64,000 nt of DNA from contig JAIRVF010000059.1 of NCBI GenBank assembly GCA_031254035.1, forward strand, positions 62,001 to 126,000, given 5' to 3'. How positions within the stretch are numbered: the stretch's first letter is position 1; the number at the start of each line of letters is the position of its first letter. Below, piece after piece: positions 41,083-49,184 of the stretch. This DNA is from Paenibacillus sp. (GTDB taxonomy: Bacteria; Bacillota; Bacilli; Paenibacillales; Paenibacillaceae). The notes beneath the pieces are model-generated. The model made no database searches. It saw nothing but the letters and a program-made list of their open reading frames with translations, and was not told the origin of the DNA. Both the position numbers and the translations under genes were made by a program.

Positions 41083-43080
41083 TTATCTCTCGATATTCTC
41101 TTCAAACCAACGCACGATATGACTAAGTCTTCTCGTACGTAGGTAGGGATTTCCGCTTCTGGATAAGTTATGATCTGCCCCAGGGAAACGGATCAATTGC
41201 GTTTTCTTCCCGAGGCGCTTCAGGGCAACAAACAGCTGCTCGCCTTGCTCAATCGGACAGCGCATATCCTGTTCCCCGTGAAGAATGAGCAGCGGCGTGT
41301 TTACATTCTTCACGTAGGCGATCGGTGAATGCTTCCACAACTTTTCAAAGTCATCCCAAGCATTCCCCCAAATTTGGTCTTCGGTAAAATGATATCCGAT
41401 ATCGCTGACACCATAAAAAGAGAGCCAGTTCGAGATGGAACGCTGGGTGACAGCCGCCTGGAAGCGGTCGGTGTGCCCCACGATCCAGTTGGTCATAAAG
41501 CCGCCGTAGCTGCCGCCGGTTACGCCGAGACGGGAACCATCCACGAAAGGGAAACGCTCTAGAACGTAGTCCACCGTTTCCATCAGATCCTGGTAATCGC
41601 GCCCGCCATAATCACCACGTACCGTGTTGACATGTGTTTGGCCGTATCCGTGTCCGCCACGCGGATTCGTGTAGATTACCGCAAAACCTGCAGCTGCAAG
41701 CAGCTGGAACTCATGCATAAACGTATGTCCGTACATAACCTGCGGTCCGCCGTGGATTTCGAGCACAGCTGGTACCTTGGATCTATCCTCGAATCCGATC
41801 GGCTTGATGATCCAGCCTTGCATCGGCCAGCCGTCGCCGGTCGTGAACTGGAACTCTTCCGGCTTGCTCAGCTTAAGTTCGCTCCAAAGTTCGCTGTTGC
41901 AGTCAGTCAAGCGGGTTTCAGTGCCCCCGGGCAGCTCCATCCGGAACAAATCACCAGGTTGCAAAGGATCAGCGGCGGCAAAAATGAGGCTGCCATCCGG
42001 TGCAAGAGCGAACTGATAGATTTCGCGGTCTCCTCCGGCCATGACCTCAAAGTCCGAGCCGTCGAGAGCGAAGCGGGCGATTTCCACACGGCCGTTTTGA
42101 GTGACCTCGATATAAACGGACTGTTGATCCGGGCTGTATACCGGCGGTGTCCCAGCACCGGCTCGCATGTCGCTGACGCATCTGTGACCGATTTGAATAT
42201 CGAGATCCGTGTATAACGCACGGTATTCTCCTCCCTCTGCAGGGATGAGATAGATGCGGGTTAATGTTGCATAACCGCAGGATAAATCGTCTGCGAGCAT
42301 AAGAATATGCTTGCCATCTGGGGTAAAGCTGACATACCCAATGCTGATTTTTCCGTCCGTAAGTTGACGGGCCGTACCGCCTTTACGGTCTGTCACATAC
42401 AGATCGTTGGTCGGCCTAAGATCGGCGTCCGCGAATTCTTCTGTAGGTAGCTCCGCTGTGTAGGCGATTTGTGTGCCGCCAGGCGACCAGCCGAAAGAGC
42501 CGATATCAAATGCCCCCGACGTAACCTGCACGCTGCTTTTTTCCGCGATATCAAAAAGGAATAAATGAGTTCTGCGGCCCTTCAGCAGACCGGCTCCGTC
42601 CGCTTTATAATGGATGCGGTCCACGATTTTTTCTTCGGGCCGTTTTAGTTCATCCTTGGACTTGGCGTCCGCGATTTCGTCCGTTTCGTCAGGAGCTTCA
42701 GCCTTAAGCAGCAGGGATGATCCATCCGGCGACCATTTGAATGCGCTTACGCCATGTTTAAGTCCGGTAACGGCCTGTGCTTCGCCCCCATGCGCGGGCA
42801 GCAGCCATACTTGGCGCGCTTCATCTTTTTTACGCAGAAAAGCCAGCTGGGAACCGTCTGGCGACCACTGCGGGGCACCATCCTGCTCGCCGGCGGCAAA
42901 TGGAACATCCACGCTTCCGTCTTCCTTGATCAGGCGGATTTGAGTCGTATATCCATCCTGCTTGTCATTAACCGATTTCAGTATGTACGCAGTTGCGCCA
43001 TTTTCAGGAGAAACTGCCGGATCGCTAACCCAGTGCATACGGTACAGGTCATCGGTTGTTATCACGCGTTTTTCATTCAT
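41083..43080 (-). CDS. S9-family serine peptidase (acylaminoacyl-peptidase-like)
   Basis: A 665-residue cytoplasmic prolyl-oligopeptidase-family enzyme. Residues about 1-390 form a beta-propeller of WD/TolB-like repeats (AVSPENGATAYIL, PQWSPDGSQLAFLRKK, FKWSPDGSSLLLK, FTPDGKHILM). The C-terminal alpha/beta-hydrolase domain has the nucleophile in GVTGGSYGGFMTNW, Asp in HGEQDMRCPI and His in PGADHNLSRSG. These fit S9C acylaminoacyl peptidases, which trim N-terminal residues from short peptides. There is no signal peptide. ATG 43080 has a GGGGGA site upstream. Downstream lies the decayed hydrolase locus. Confidence 0.92.
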   Translation of the reverse strand: MNEKRVITTDDLYRMHWVSDPAVSPENGATAYILKSVNDKQDGYTTQIRLIKEDGSVDVPFAAGEQDGAPQWSPDGSQLAFLRKKDEARQVWLLPAHGGEAQAVTGLKHGVSAFKWSPDGSSLLLKAEAPDETDEIADAKSKDELKRPEEKIVDRIHYKADGAGLLKGRRTHLFLFDIAEKSSVQVTSGAFDIGSFGWSPGGTQIAYTAELPTEEFADADLRPTNDLYVTDRKGGTARQLTDGKISIGYVSFTPDGKHILMLADDLSCGYATLTRIYLIPAEGGEYRALYTDLDIQIGHRCVSDMRAGAGTPPVYSPDQQSVYIEVTQNGRVEIARFALDGSDFEVMAGGDREIYQFALAPDGSLIFAAADPLQPGDLFRMELPGGTETRLTDCNSELWSELKLSKPEEFQFTTGDGWPMQGWIIKPIGFEDRSKVPAVLEIHGGPQVMYGHTFMHEFQLLAAAGFAVIYTNPRGGHGYGQTHVNTVRGDYGGRDYQDLMETVDYVLERFPFVDGSRLGVTGGSYGGFMTNWIVGHTDRFQAAVTQRSISNWLSFYGVSDIGYHFTEDQIWGNAWDDFEKLWKHSPIAYVKNVNTPLLILHGEQDMRCPIEQGEQLFVALKRLGKKTQLIRFPGADHNLSRSGNPYLRTRRLSHIVRWFEENIER

Positions 43081-43213
43081 TGAGATATCCCCCTATAAGT
43101 AAAATGAATAATGGCTCAGATTCATTATCCCAGAGACTGGGTGTAATTCCAATCCAGAGATTGGAATGATTCCAATACCGGAGCGTGAAGACCGAAAACC
43201 TGCACAGTGTGAA

Positions 43214-44028
43214 TTATTTGCGCTTTTGAATCCAGGCAGCGATATCCGTGATGAGTTCGGAAGATACATTGGACGGATTGCCGTATTCCGCACCGGTCGA
43301 GATGCCGTCATAGTCGGCAAGGATATGGTTCATTTTTGGATATGATTTAAACTCAACGTCGTTGCGATTTTGGAGTGCGCTTTTCCACTGATTGAATTGC
43401 TTCATCGTCACCTGCCAGTCATTTTCACCTTGAAGGATCAGCATCGGCGTATGCTGTTTTTGCGCCAGATCGATCGGTGAGTAGCCTTTCTGCTCAAAGT
43501 ACCAGTAGGCCGGAAGCGGAAAGTTCTCCGGCAAATGGTCCACTGTGTATTGCGGATCATTCATGAGCTTGGCAAGACTGATCCAACCTGCGGCCTGCTG
43601 TTCATAAGGAGCGGTGTCTTGGCCTAATCTTTTGACGCGTTCAATCAGTTCCCGCTGCTGATCGATAATACTATCGGCCATACTGAAGCTCGGGCCGGCA
43701 AGTAGAATGGCGCCTGCGATATCCTGAGCCTGATCCGCGTCGATAATTAGCGGCATGGCAAAGCCACCTTGGCTGTGACCTGCGACAAAAATATGTCTGG
43801 CATCGATTTTCGGCGTCTGCTTGAGCAGTTTGACCGCGGAGATTGCGTCATCTGCGGTTTCCTTTTTTAGCGTAAATTTCGGGTCGGATGCCACTTTGAA
43901 GGTATGCTCATACGTCACCTTGTCATAGCGGAGAACGGCGATCCCTTTGGCAGCTAGGCCTACGGCCAAATCACGAAGGGGTTTTACGCTCCCGATCGAA
44001 CTGTCGCGATCCTGCCCTCCTGAGCCAT
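43214..44028 (-). pseudogene. alpha/beta hydrolase lacking its N-terminal part
   Basis: The readable part starts in the middle of a known fold: GSGGQDRDSSIGSVKPLRDLAVGL, the strand GIAVLRYDK, nucleophile Ser in VAGHSQGGFAMP, Asp in LQGENDWQV, His in YPKMNHIL. In related enzymes roughly 100-150 residues, including the first beta-strands and the His-Gly oxyanion segment, precede this point. Here upstream sequence belongs to a membrane-protein gene in another frame. The earliest usable start (TTG 43969) would drop still more of the fold. I infer a deletion joining two genes near 44028. Function is probably lost. Confidence 0.7.
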
Positions 44029-44871
44029 AATGACGATCAGGGCGGGGATTAACAGGTTGACCAGCATGACAATACTCCCTTGCAGTTCAAACCTCATATT
44101 CAGTTGGGTGAATGAAAGTAGAAGCACCAACATCATGGCTGCCACCGTGTTGAACAGGGACCATCTGAGACGGAAAACGGTATTTCGCTGGATGGATTGC
44201 TCCGGATGATCAGGATTAATCTGTTGTTTGCTACTCAGAATCGATCGGTTTATGAACATAAACAGTGCGATCATGACCAGTTGTATCAGGTTCGGACCTA
44301 GCACCATCCAAAGGGATTTGGCGGCAGTACGGGTTACTTCATCATGCCAATCAAATTTCATCTTAAGCTCGGCAGGAAAACTGTCATAATACACAAACGC
44401 CAATAAAGCACTGATCAGCATAACACTTATGTGAAGTACAAACCATTTGCTCGAGATCGTCATTTTGCGGCTGCGAAACTTCGTATCAATCACAATTTGG
44501 CCGCTTTTAAGTGAAGTTGGGGGTAAGGACGCTTTAACTTTCTTCATTTTCAGATAATACGCCAGATTGATGAAGGCGGAGCAGACAACTACCACCACAA
44601 TGTAAGTGGGCAGGACATAGGGCTGATCTGCTTCGTTTGTCCTAAGCAGTATGAACATACATGCCAGAAGCAGCAGGGTATAAAGGATGCCACTGATCTG
44701 TAGTTCTACCCCAACCGCTATCCCCAAAAAAAGAGCGCTGCTGTATGCAGACGCTCTTTTTAAACATTTAATCTTATGAGTGAAAGGGGGAGGTCGCTCA
44801 TAAGGAGGGATATGCGGTTTTTCGTATGGTATGCTGTACCTCGTGCCCGATTCCGGGGCCGCAGGGAGCAC
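43984..44871 (-). pseudogene. DUF1648-type membrane protein, both ends altered
   Basis: The central part (about residues 60-280 of the open frame) is a membrane protein with five or six hydrophobic segments and the DUF1648-like stretch ALLAFVYYDSFPAELKMKFDWHDEVTRTAAKS. The C terminus (VIMAQEGRIATVRSGA) is encoded by DNA that, in another frame, reads as the hydrolase GSGG-DRD motif, so it is not the native end. The first 60 codons run through a perfect bidirectional terminator (44728-44761), so the annotated N terminus is unlikely to be real; translation may begin internally, for example at MFILLRTNE. The gene is probably a remnant. Confidence 0.6.
44728..44761. terminator. bidirectional terminator inside the DUF1648 reading frame
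   Basis: 10-bp perfect stem AAAAAGAGCG/CGCTCTTTTT with a 14-nt loop and A/T tracts on both sides. Confidence 0.75.
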
Positions 44872-44895
44872 AGTCCGTATAAGTGAATGTTGCGC

Positions 44896-45036
44896 TTACT
44901 GTTTTTGATTCATTTTCTTTTTAAGTATTTCCTGAAAGGTCGCCGTTTGTGTCAGCGTCGTATTTTTCTTCTGCGGTGTTAAGCCCTGGGGTCTTGGATA
45001 AGCATTATGAAAGGGAATGATCTTCGGAACATTCAT
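44896..45036 (-). CDS. 46-residue basic protein, unknown
   Basis: Short basic, Gln/Thr/Lys-rich protein (MNVPKIIPFHNAYPRPQG...). The ATG at 45036 is well placed after AAAGGAGG, so translation is likely. A longer in-frame reading upstream has no ribosome site. No membrane segment, signal or known motif. It lies upstream of the decayed DUF1648 gene on the same strand, separated by its terminator. Confidence 0.55.
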   Translation of the reverse strand: MNVPKIIPFHNAYPRPQGLTPQKKNTTLTQTATFQEILKKKMNQKQ

Positions 45037-45301
45037 CTCTTTTTCCTCCTTTATCAGGTCCGTCACCGGGAGGATGCAGGCCTTCGAAGCTTTATACCAT
45101 TTCTTTACCCGCCCGTGTTGGCTTTCAAACATTATTCTATCAAAAATGTGATAAAAATCATGGTTACTTTGGAGTGGTTGGTGAAATTGAGACCAGCGAT
45201 ACAGATTCCGGGACAAAATGGTACGACATTTTATGTCATATGATGTGGATTATAATGGACATGAGACTTACAAACTATGGATGAAAGAGGTTGAATTGAT
45301 C

Positions 45302-45496
45302 ATGGCAAAAACCAAAAGAGGCCGCATATTGTGGAATCTTCCGTCTAGAGGCCGGGGAACATGCCCTGTTTGCAGCAGCATGCGGATCAAACTTTTGTAT
45401 ACGCGTACGGCAGCGGAGGGAATGCAGCTTAAAGTATGCAAGAAGTGCTTCAAAGCCACACAAGAGAGAATCGATGCAGTTGGTCAAGCAAGATAA
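45302..45496 (+). CDS. small zinc-ribbon protein
   Basis: A 64-residue basic protein with two CxxC knuckles 29 residues apart (CPVC...CKKC), typical of a structural zinc ribbon. The Arg/Lys-rich N terminus (AKTKRGRILWNLPSRGRG) could contact nucleic acid. The ATG at 45302 follows AGAGG; an upstream in-frame ATG lacks a clear site. It is followed by the WYL regulator 130 bp later. Function unknown. Confidence 0.7.
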   Translation: MAKTKRGRILWNLPSRGRGTCPVCSSMRIKLLYTRTAAEGMQLKVCKKCFKATQERIDAVGQAR

Positions 45497-45625
45497 TAAA
45501 TAACGCAGCAAAAGTTACTTAATGTGATATTCCGGAGTAATGCCGAGAAATGGCTTGAATCTGTGAGTGGACTGATGCTTCAATTAAGCTGCAGGGTTCT
45601 ACCTGAGACAAGGGGGCAGCCAGAT

Positions 45626-46537
45626 ATGAGCAACATGCATCGAATTCATTGGTTCGACCAGATGATCAGGGAGGGACATTATCCGAATAGCAAAGATATG
45701 GCCCTCCAGTTTGAAATATCCAGGAGGCAGGCGCAGCGGGATATTGAGTATTTGGCCATTTCCCTCCGTGCTCCCCTCCTATACATAGCCAAACATCGGG
45801 GGTATTGTTACGAGGACGCCGCGTACGTGCTGCCGCATTTATACATAACGGAAGAAGAAAAGAGCGTGTTGAAGTTTTTGGCGCGGAAATATGGGCAGTA
45901 CAGCAGCGATAACCCGGCTGGTGTGCAGCGGGTCGCCCATCTGCTTGGTAGATTTGCGGGAGAAGAGGGGGATGGGGCAGCAAGCCATCTGCCCTTTTTT
46001 GAAGCGGACCCACATTTGATTCAAATCAGTGGGCAGCTATCTTTTGCTATTGCTCATCACAAGGTCGTGCATCTTCATTACCGACACGAAGGTGAAGAGA
46101 CTCGGCTTGATATTTGCCCGACGAAGCTGGTATCCAAATACAATGCCGACTATGTTGCCGCTTTTGCTTCGGGTGGAGGGCGCCTTCGTTTATTTCGGTT
46201 GGATGAAATTATAGGATTACAAATAACGCCGCAGGTGTTCACGGAAGATGAAGTTGACTGCGACGTTTTCGAGCAGAGCGGCACTCCGATGCTTAAACCT
46301 TTTACGGCTCGCATAAAACTGCATTCGCAGCTGCGGGAGAACTCGTGGTATGGATATGCGGCCAGGCCGGTGGGGGAGCACCTCTACGATGTGGATTTCT
46401 ATGACGCGGATACGTTTATGCAGCAGCTTCTTCTTGCCCCCTGGGTGAGACTGGATTCCCCGAAGTGGTTGAAAGCAAGGTTGAGGGATCAATGCGTGAA
46501 GGTTTTGAAGCACTTGGACGGAGAGGGGGAAAGTTGA
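45626..46537 (+). CDS. WYL-domain transcriptional regulator
   Basis: A 303-residue regulator with an N-terminal winged HTH (MHRIHWFDQMIREGHYPNSKDMALQFEISRRQAQRDIEYL), a WYL sensor domain (about 120-200: FAIAHHKVVHLHYRHEGEETRLDICPTKLVSKYNADYVAAFA) and a WCX-like C-terminal extension (ARIKLHSQLREN...). WYL domains sense nucleotides or nucleic acid, and many control stress or defence genes. ATG 45626 is 9 nt after AAGGGGG. Its TGA overlaps the ATG of the next gene (TGATG-type), so the downstream proteins are made in step with the regulator. This is the first gene of a three-gene operon. Confidence 0.85.
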   Translation: MSNMHRIHWFDQMIREGHYPNSKDMALQFEISRRQAQRDIEYLAISLRAPLLYIAKHRGYCYEDAAYVLPHLYITEEEKSVLKFLARKYGQYSSDNPAGVQRVAHLLGRFAGEEGDGAASHLPFFEADPHLIQISGQLSFAIAHHKVVHLHYRHEGEETRLDICPTKLVSKYNADYVAAFASGGGRLRLFRLDEIIGLQITPQVFTEDEVDCDVFEQSGTPMLKPFTARIKLHSQLRENSWYGYAARPVGEHLYDVDFYDADTFMQQLLLAPWVRLDSPKWLKARLRDQCVKVLKHLDGEGES

Positions 46538-47535
46538 TGGGCGAAGTCATTCTTCGTGATCTGGTGGTGCAAAGAGAATCCAAGTCCTTCACTGACAGTT
46601 TGTATGCTGTGTTGACCGCTGCCGGACGATTTAAAGGTCCGAAATTTATGCTGTCCGCACTGAGCGGCATGGCGTTTATCTTTTCAGTGCATAAGCGTCT
46701 ACTATCTTTTTCCGTGACGGCTTATGGGAATTGGGGGACAGTCCATAAGCGCGCTGCCTATAGTTTGGGTGTTTATACAGCTTCAGATGGAGGTCGAACG
46801 CGACACCCTACCTTTCAGCATTATCAGCAGGAGGCCGTGCAGTGGATCAAATCCAGCATCGATGTCGGGCTTGGAGCAATCTATTGGATTCCCGAGTTTG
46901 GAGTCATTCACGGCTACGATGATGATGACCGGATTTTTTATGTGCAGGATGGGCACGCAAGTGAAAGCCGCATACTTCTATATGATAATTTTGGCATTAA
47001 CTGTACACCATTTTGGAATGCGCAGATTTTTGGAGAGAATATAAACATTCCCGCGGAAGATATGGCCCTGGAAGCGCTCCGTTTGGCGTTGGACGAATGG
47101 GAAAGTCCTTATCCGGTCATGCCGAATCAAGACATTGCATCGGGAAGGCTGGCATACGCCTATTTGATTCAGGCCTTGGAGCAAGGTGATTATGATGAAT
47201 TTGGCGCGATGTATATTTTGGATACGTTCAGGGTTTCACGAAAAGAGATTAAGTTGTTTCTACAGGAGGCCGTTTCGCTTTTTCCGGATTTACAAGATGC
47301 CTGTTTATGTTACGACAAGATTGCGGATATGACCGAAGGTCTGGATCTGTGGGTTGTCAGCGGGACGGATGGGCGAAAGGTGAACCGGAGCGATATTCCG
47401 GCTTTGGTTGCCATGCTGAAAGAAGCTCGGGATCTGGAGGAGCAGTCTATGGACATCTTCAAGCAATTATCGGGTAGATATCCCGATTTGCAAAGAACAA
47501 CGGTTCCCCGTTGGGGGCTTCATACCGCGAGGTAA
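46537..47535 (+). CDS. tandem paralog 1, possible C39/BtrH-like fold
   Basis: A 332-residue protein translated from an ATG that overlaps the WYL stop codon. It is a paralog of the next gene: shared blocks are HPTFQHYQQEA, GLGAIYWIPEFGVIHGYDDDDRIFYVQDG and the Y/F-W motif after NFGINCTPFW. The organisation, GAIYW followed by GYDD and a Y-x-DG strand, resembles the N-terminal domain of butirosin BtrH (a papain/C39-like fold), but I am not certain. A helical C-terminal half follows. No signal peptide. The role is unknown. Coupling to a WYL regulator suggests a regulated response module. Confidence 0.6.
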   Translation: MGEVILRDLVVQRESKSFTDSLYAVLTAAGRFKGPKFMLSALSGMAFIFSVHKRLLSFSVTAYGNWGTVHKRAAYSLGVYTASDGGRTRHPTFQHYQQEAVQWIKSSIDVGLGAIYWIPEFGVIHGYDDDDRIFYVQDGHASESRILLYDNFGINCTPFWNAQIFGENINIPAEDMALEALRLALDEWESPYPVMPNQDIASGRLAYAYLIQALEQGDYDEFGAMYILDTFRVSRKEIKLFLQEAVSLFPDLQDACLCYDKIADMTEGLDLWVVSGTDGRKVNRSDIPALVAMLKEARDLEEQSMDIFKQLSGRYPDLQRTTVPRWGLHTAR

Positions 47536-47550
47536 GGAGGAGAAAAGAGA

Positions 47551-48528
47551 GTGGCCACAAAAATAATCCGTGATTTGCATATGACGGTCGACTCCAGATC
47601 TTATATTGATGCCATGCATGCGGTATTGATCCATGCCGGCTGGACGGTGCATCCCAAAGCGGATTTATCCGGCATGACCGTGACCGGCTTTCGGCTTGTA
47701 GTGCATCGGCGGTTAACCTCTGAATCGGCGACGGCATACAACTGGATGGCGGAAAATTTCCTTGCTGCGGATTTTTTGGGAGTCACAGCTTCGCAAGCTG
47801 CCGGCTTCTCCTTCCATCCGACGTTTCCTTTATATCGGGAGCAGGCGATATCAGACCTAAAGGCAGCCATCGAACGTGGCGTTGGGGCGATTTTCTGGAA
47901 AGACGGATTTGTCATAGCCGCTGGTTATGACGACCAAGCCGAAACGCTATATTATGACGATGGTTCGGGGCGTGGTCTGCAGTCGCTTTCTTACGGCGAA
48001 TTCGGACAGAATCGTTCTCCATACTGGTATTACCAGGTGTTCGAAGATAAGATTGGCCTTGATCCGATCGAAGTATATAAGGAATCTTTAATGCAGGCTA
48101 TTTATAAATGGGAAATGCATGATCTGATGCTTCCTGAAGCGGAATATGCTTGCGGCTCCAAAGCTTATGAGGCAATCAAGCAGGCGTTAAGCACCGGCGA
48201 ATTTGATGCGGTTCAAGCCGGCGAGGTGTTTCAGTGTTATGCTTGCGCCAAAAGAGACATCAGTGAATATATGGATAAGCTTCATTCTTTGTGGCCGCAG
48301 CTTCGTTTGGCAGCTGCAGCTTACGGAAGAACAGCAGCTTTGTTCCATGACGCATTGGATGTGGTATCAGCGGCGGGAATGGATGGTTGGCTTAAGCAGG
48401 GGGTTAGGCAGGAGCTTGTCCGCTTGTTCGATGAGGCGCAGAGGTCGGAGCAGGAGGGGATCGACTGTATTAAAGAATTTATGCACGAACGGATCGGCAA
48501 CCGCTTCGAACATGTTGGGCTTAGGTAG
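47551..48528 (+). CDS. tandem paralog 2, possible C39/BtrH-like fold
   Basis: A 325-residue paralog of the preceding protein: HPTFPLYREQAISDLKAAI, GVGAIFWKDGFVIAAGYDDQAETLYYDDG and FGQNRSPYWYYQVF align with its blocks, and both have a helical C-terminal half ending in a charged tail. Start is GTG at 47551 after AGGAGG-like AAGGAGGAG, 15 bp after the previous stop codon. The conserved GYDD and DG strands sit where BtrH-like or C39-like proteins place catalytic His/Asp, but no obvious Cys-His pair is common to both paralogs, so enzymatic function is doubtful. Confidence 0.6.
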   Translation: MATKIIRDLHMTVDSRSYIDAMHAVLIHAGWTVHPKADLSGMTVTGFRLVVHRRLTSESATAYNWMAENFLAADFLGVTASQAAGFSFHPTFPLYREQAISDLKAAIERGVGAIFWKDGFVIAAGYDDQAETLYYDDGSGRGLQSLSYGEFGQNRSPYWYYQVFEDKIGLDPIEVYKESLMQAIYKWEMHDLMLPEAEYACGSKAYEAIKQALSTGEFDAVQAGEVFQCYACAKRDISEYMDKLHSLWPQLRLAAAAYGRTAALFHDALDVVSAAGMDGWLKQGVRQELVRLFDEAQRSEQEGIDCIKEFMHERIGNRFEHVGLR

Positions 48529-48655
48529 GTAGCCTAGTGCATCCAGGGGAGCAGCCATACGCAGCTACAATGCTGGGGGTAGCTAGGTATCCCGAAATGA
48601 ACTGATCAAAGCTTGATAAACAATAAGGGGAGCCTATACATCAGGTATGCTGTGG

Positions 48656-48765
48656 CTCCTCAACCAATCCAAGGACGCTTGCTTCGGGGCCTATGAATAC
48701 CCCCCCGGCAAGCGCCATGGCGACGGAGTCACTGCAAGTGACCGTAGCTGTTTGGTTGAATGGAG
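48656..48765 (+). ncRNA. candidate structured RNA with three-way junction
   Basis: CAACCAA (48661-48667) pairs with TTGGTTG (48752-48758). Between them are two hairpins: CGCTTGC/GCAAGCG (48676-48682 with 48708-48714), itself enclosing CGGGG/CCCCG, and GTCACT-GCA-AGTGAC (48728-48742). CTCC/GGAG extends the outer helix but could alternatively pair with GGGAG further upstream. It matches no RNA class that I recognise. It lies downstream of the WYL operon in a gap of 656 bp and may be a 3' UTR or an independent small RNA. Confidence 0.4.
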
Positions 48766-48799
48766 TGTCATTTGAGGGTAGGTTGGCGATTCAGAGGCG

Positions 48800-48940
48800 A
48801 AAACATGCAGAAGTGCATTTTTTTCCATAGTTCTATAGGTGAAATAAGTAAATTCCTGCAATTCTACATCCTTTATAGTTCAAATGCCCGAATTAGACTG
48901 ATATGACCGAAAAAGCTTGCACTTTCGCAAGCTTTTTCTT
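48800..48940 (+). repeat. hairpin-rich repeat DNA (family D)
   Basis: ATGCA-GAAG-TGCAT with a T tract (about 48805-48822) and a perfect 12-bp hairpin GAAAAAGCTTGC/GCAAGCTTTTTC (48909-48938). Related hairpins (GATGCA-AAAG-TGCATC and AAAAAGCTTGC) occur inside the element at 14257-14762. The sequence from 48941 to 49100 holds no feature that I can support. Confidence 0.5.
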
Positions 48941-49105
48941 GTGAAAGCGGTAGGGCTGCGGAAAAAGATGCAGATTTGCAAGCTTTTCCTCGCGAGTTTA
49001 TTAGTACGTTCTGGCAGGAATCTTCCCGCGGTTTTATTGGGACGTTCTCTAGCGGAGTTTCTGAAATCGGAAACTGCCAGCATGCTTTTCTATATTAAAT
49101 TACCG

Positions 49106-49146
49106 TAAAAAAATGGCTGCACAAGACGTATCTCTTGTACAGCCAT
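49106..49146 (-). terminator. aconitase terminator
   Basis: On the minus strand ATGGCTG(T)ACAAGA pairs with TCTTGT(G)CAGCCAT, followed by seven Ts. Confidence 0.88.
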
Positions 49147-49184
49147 TGCTTTAATATTTGGAACAAATGATCCCGAAGACGGGA

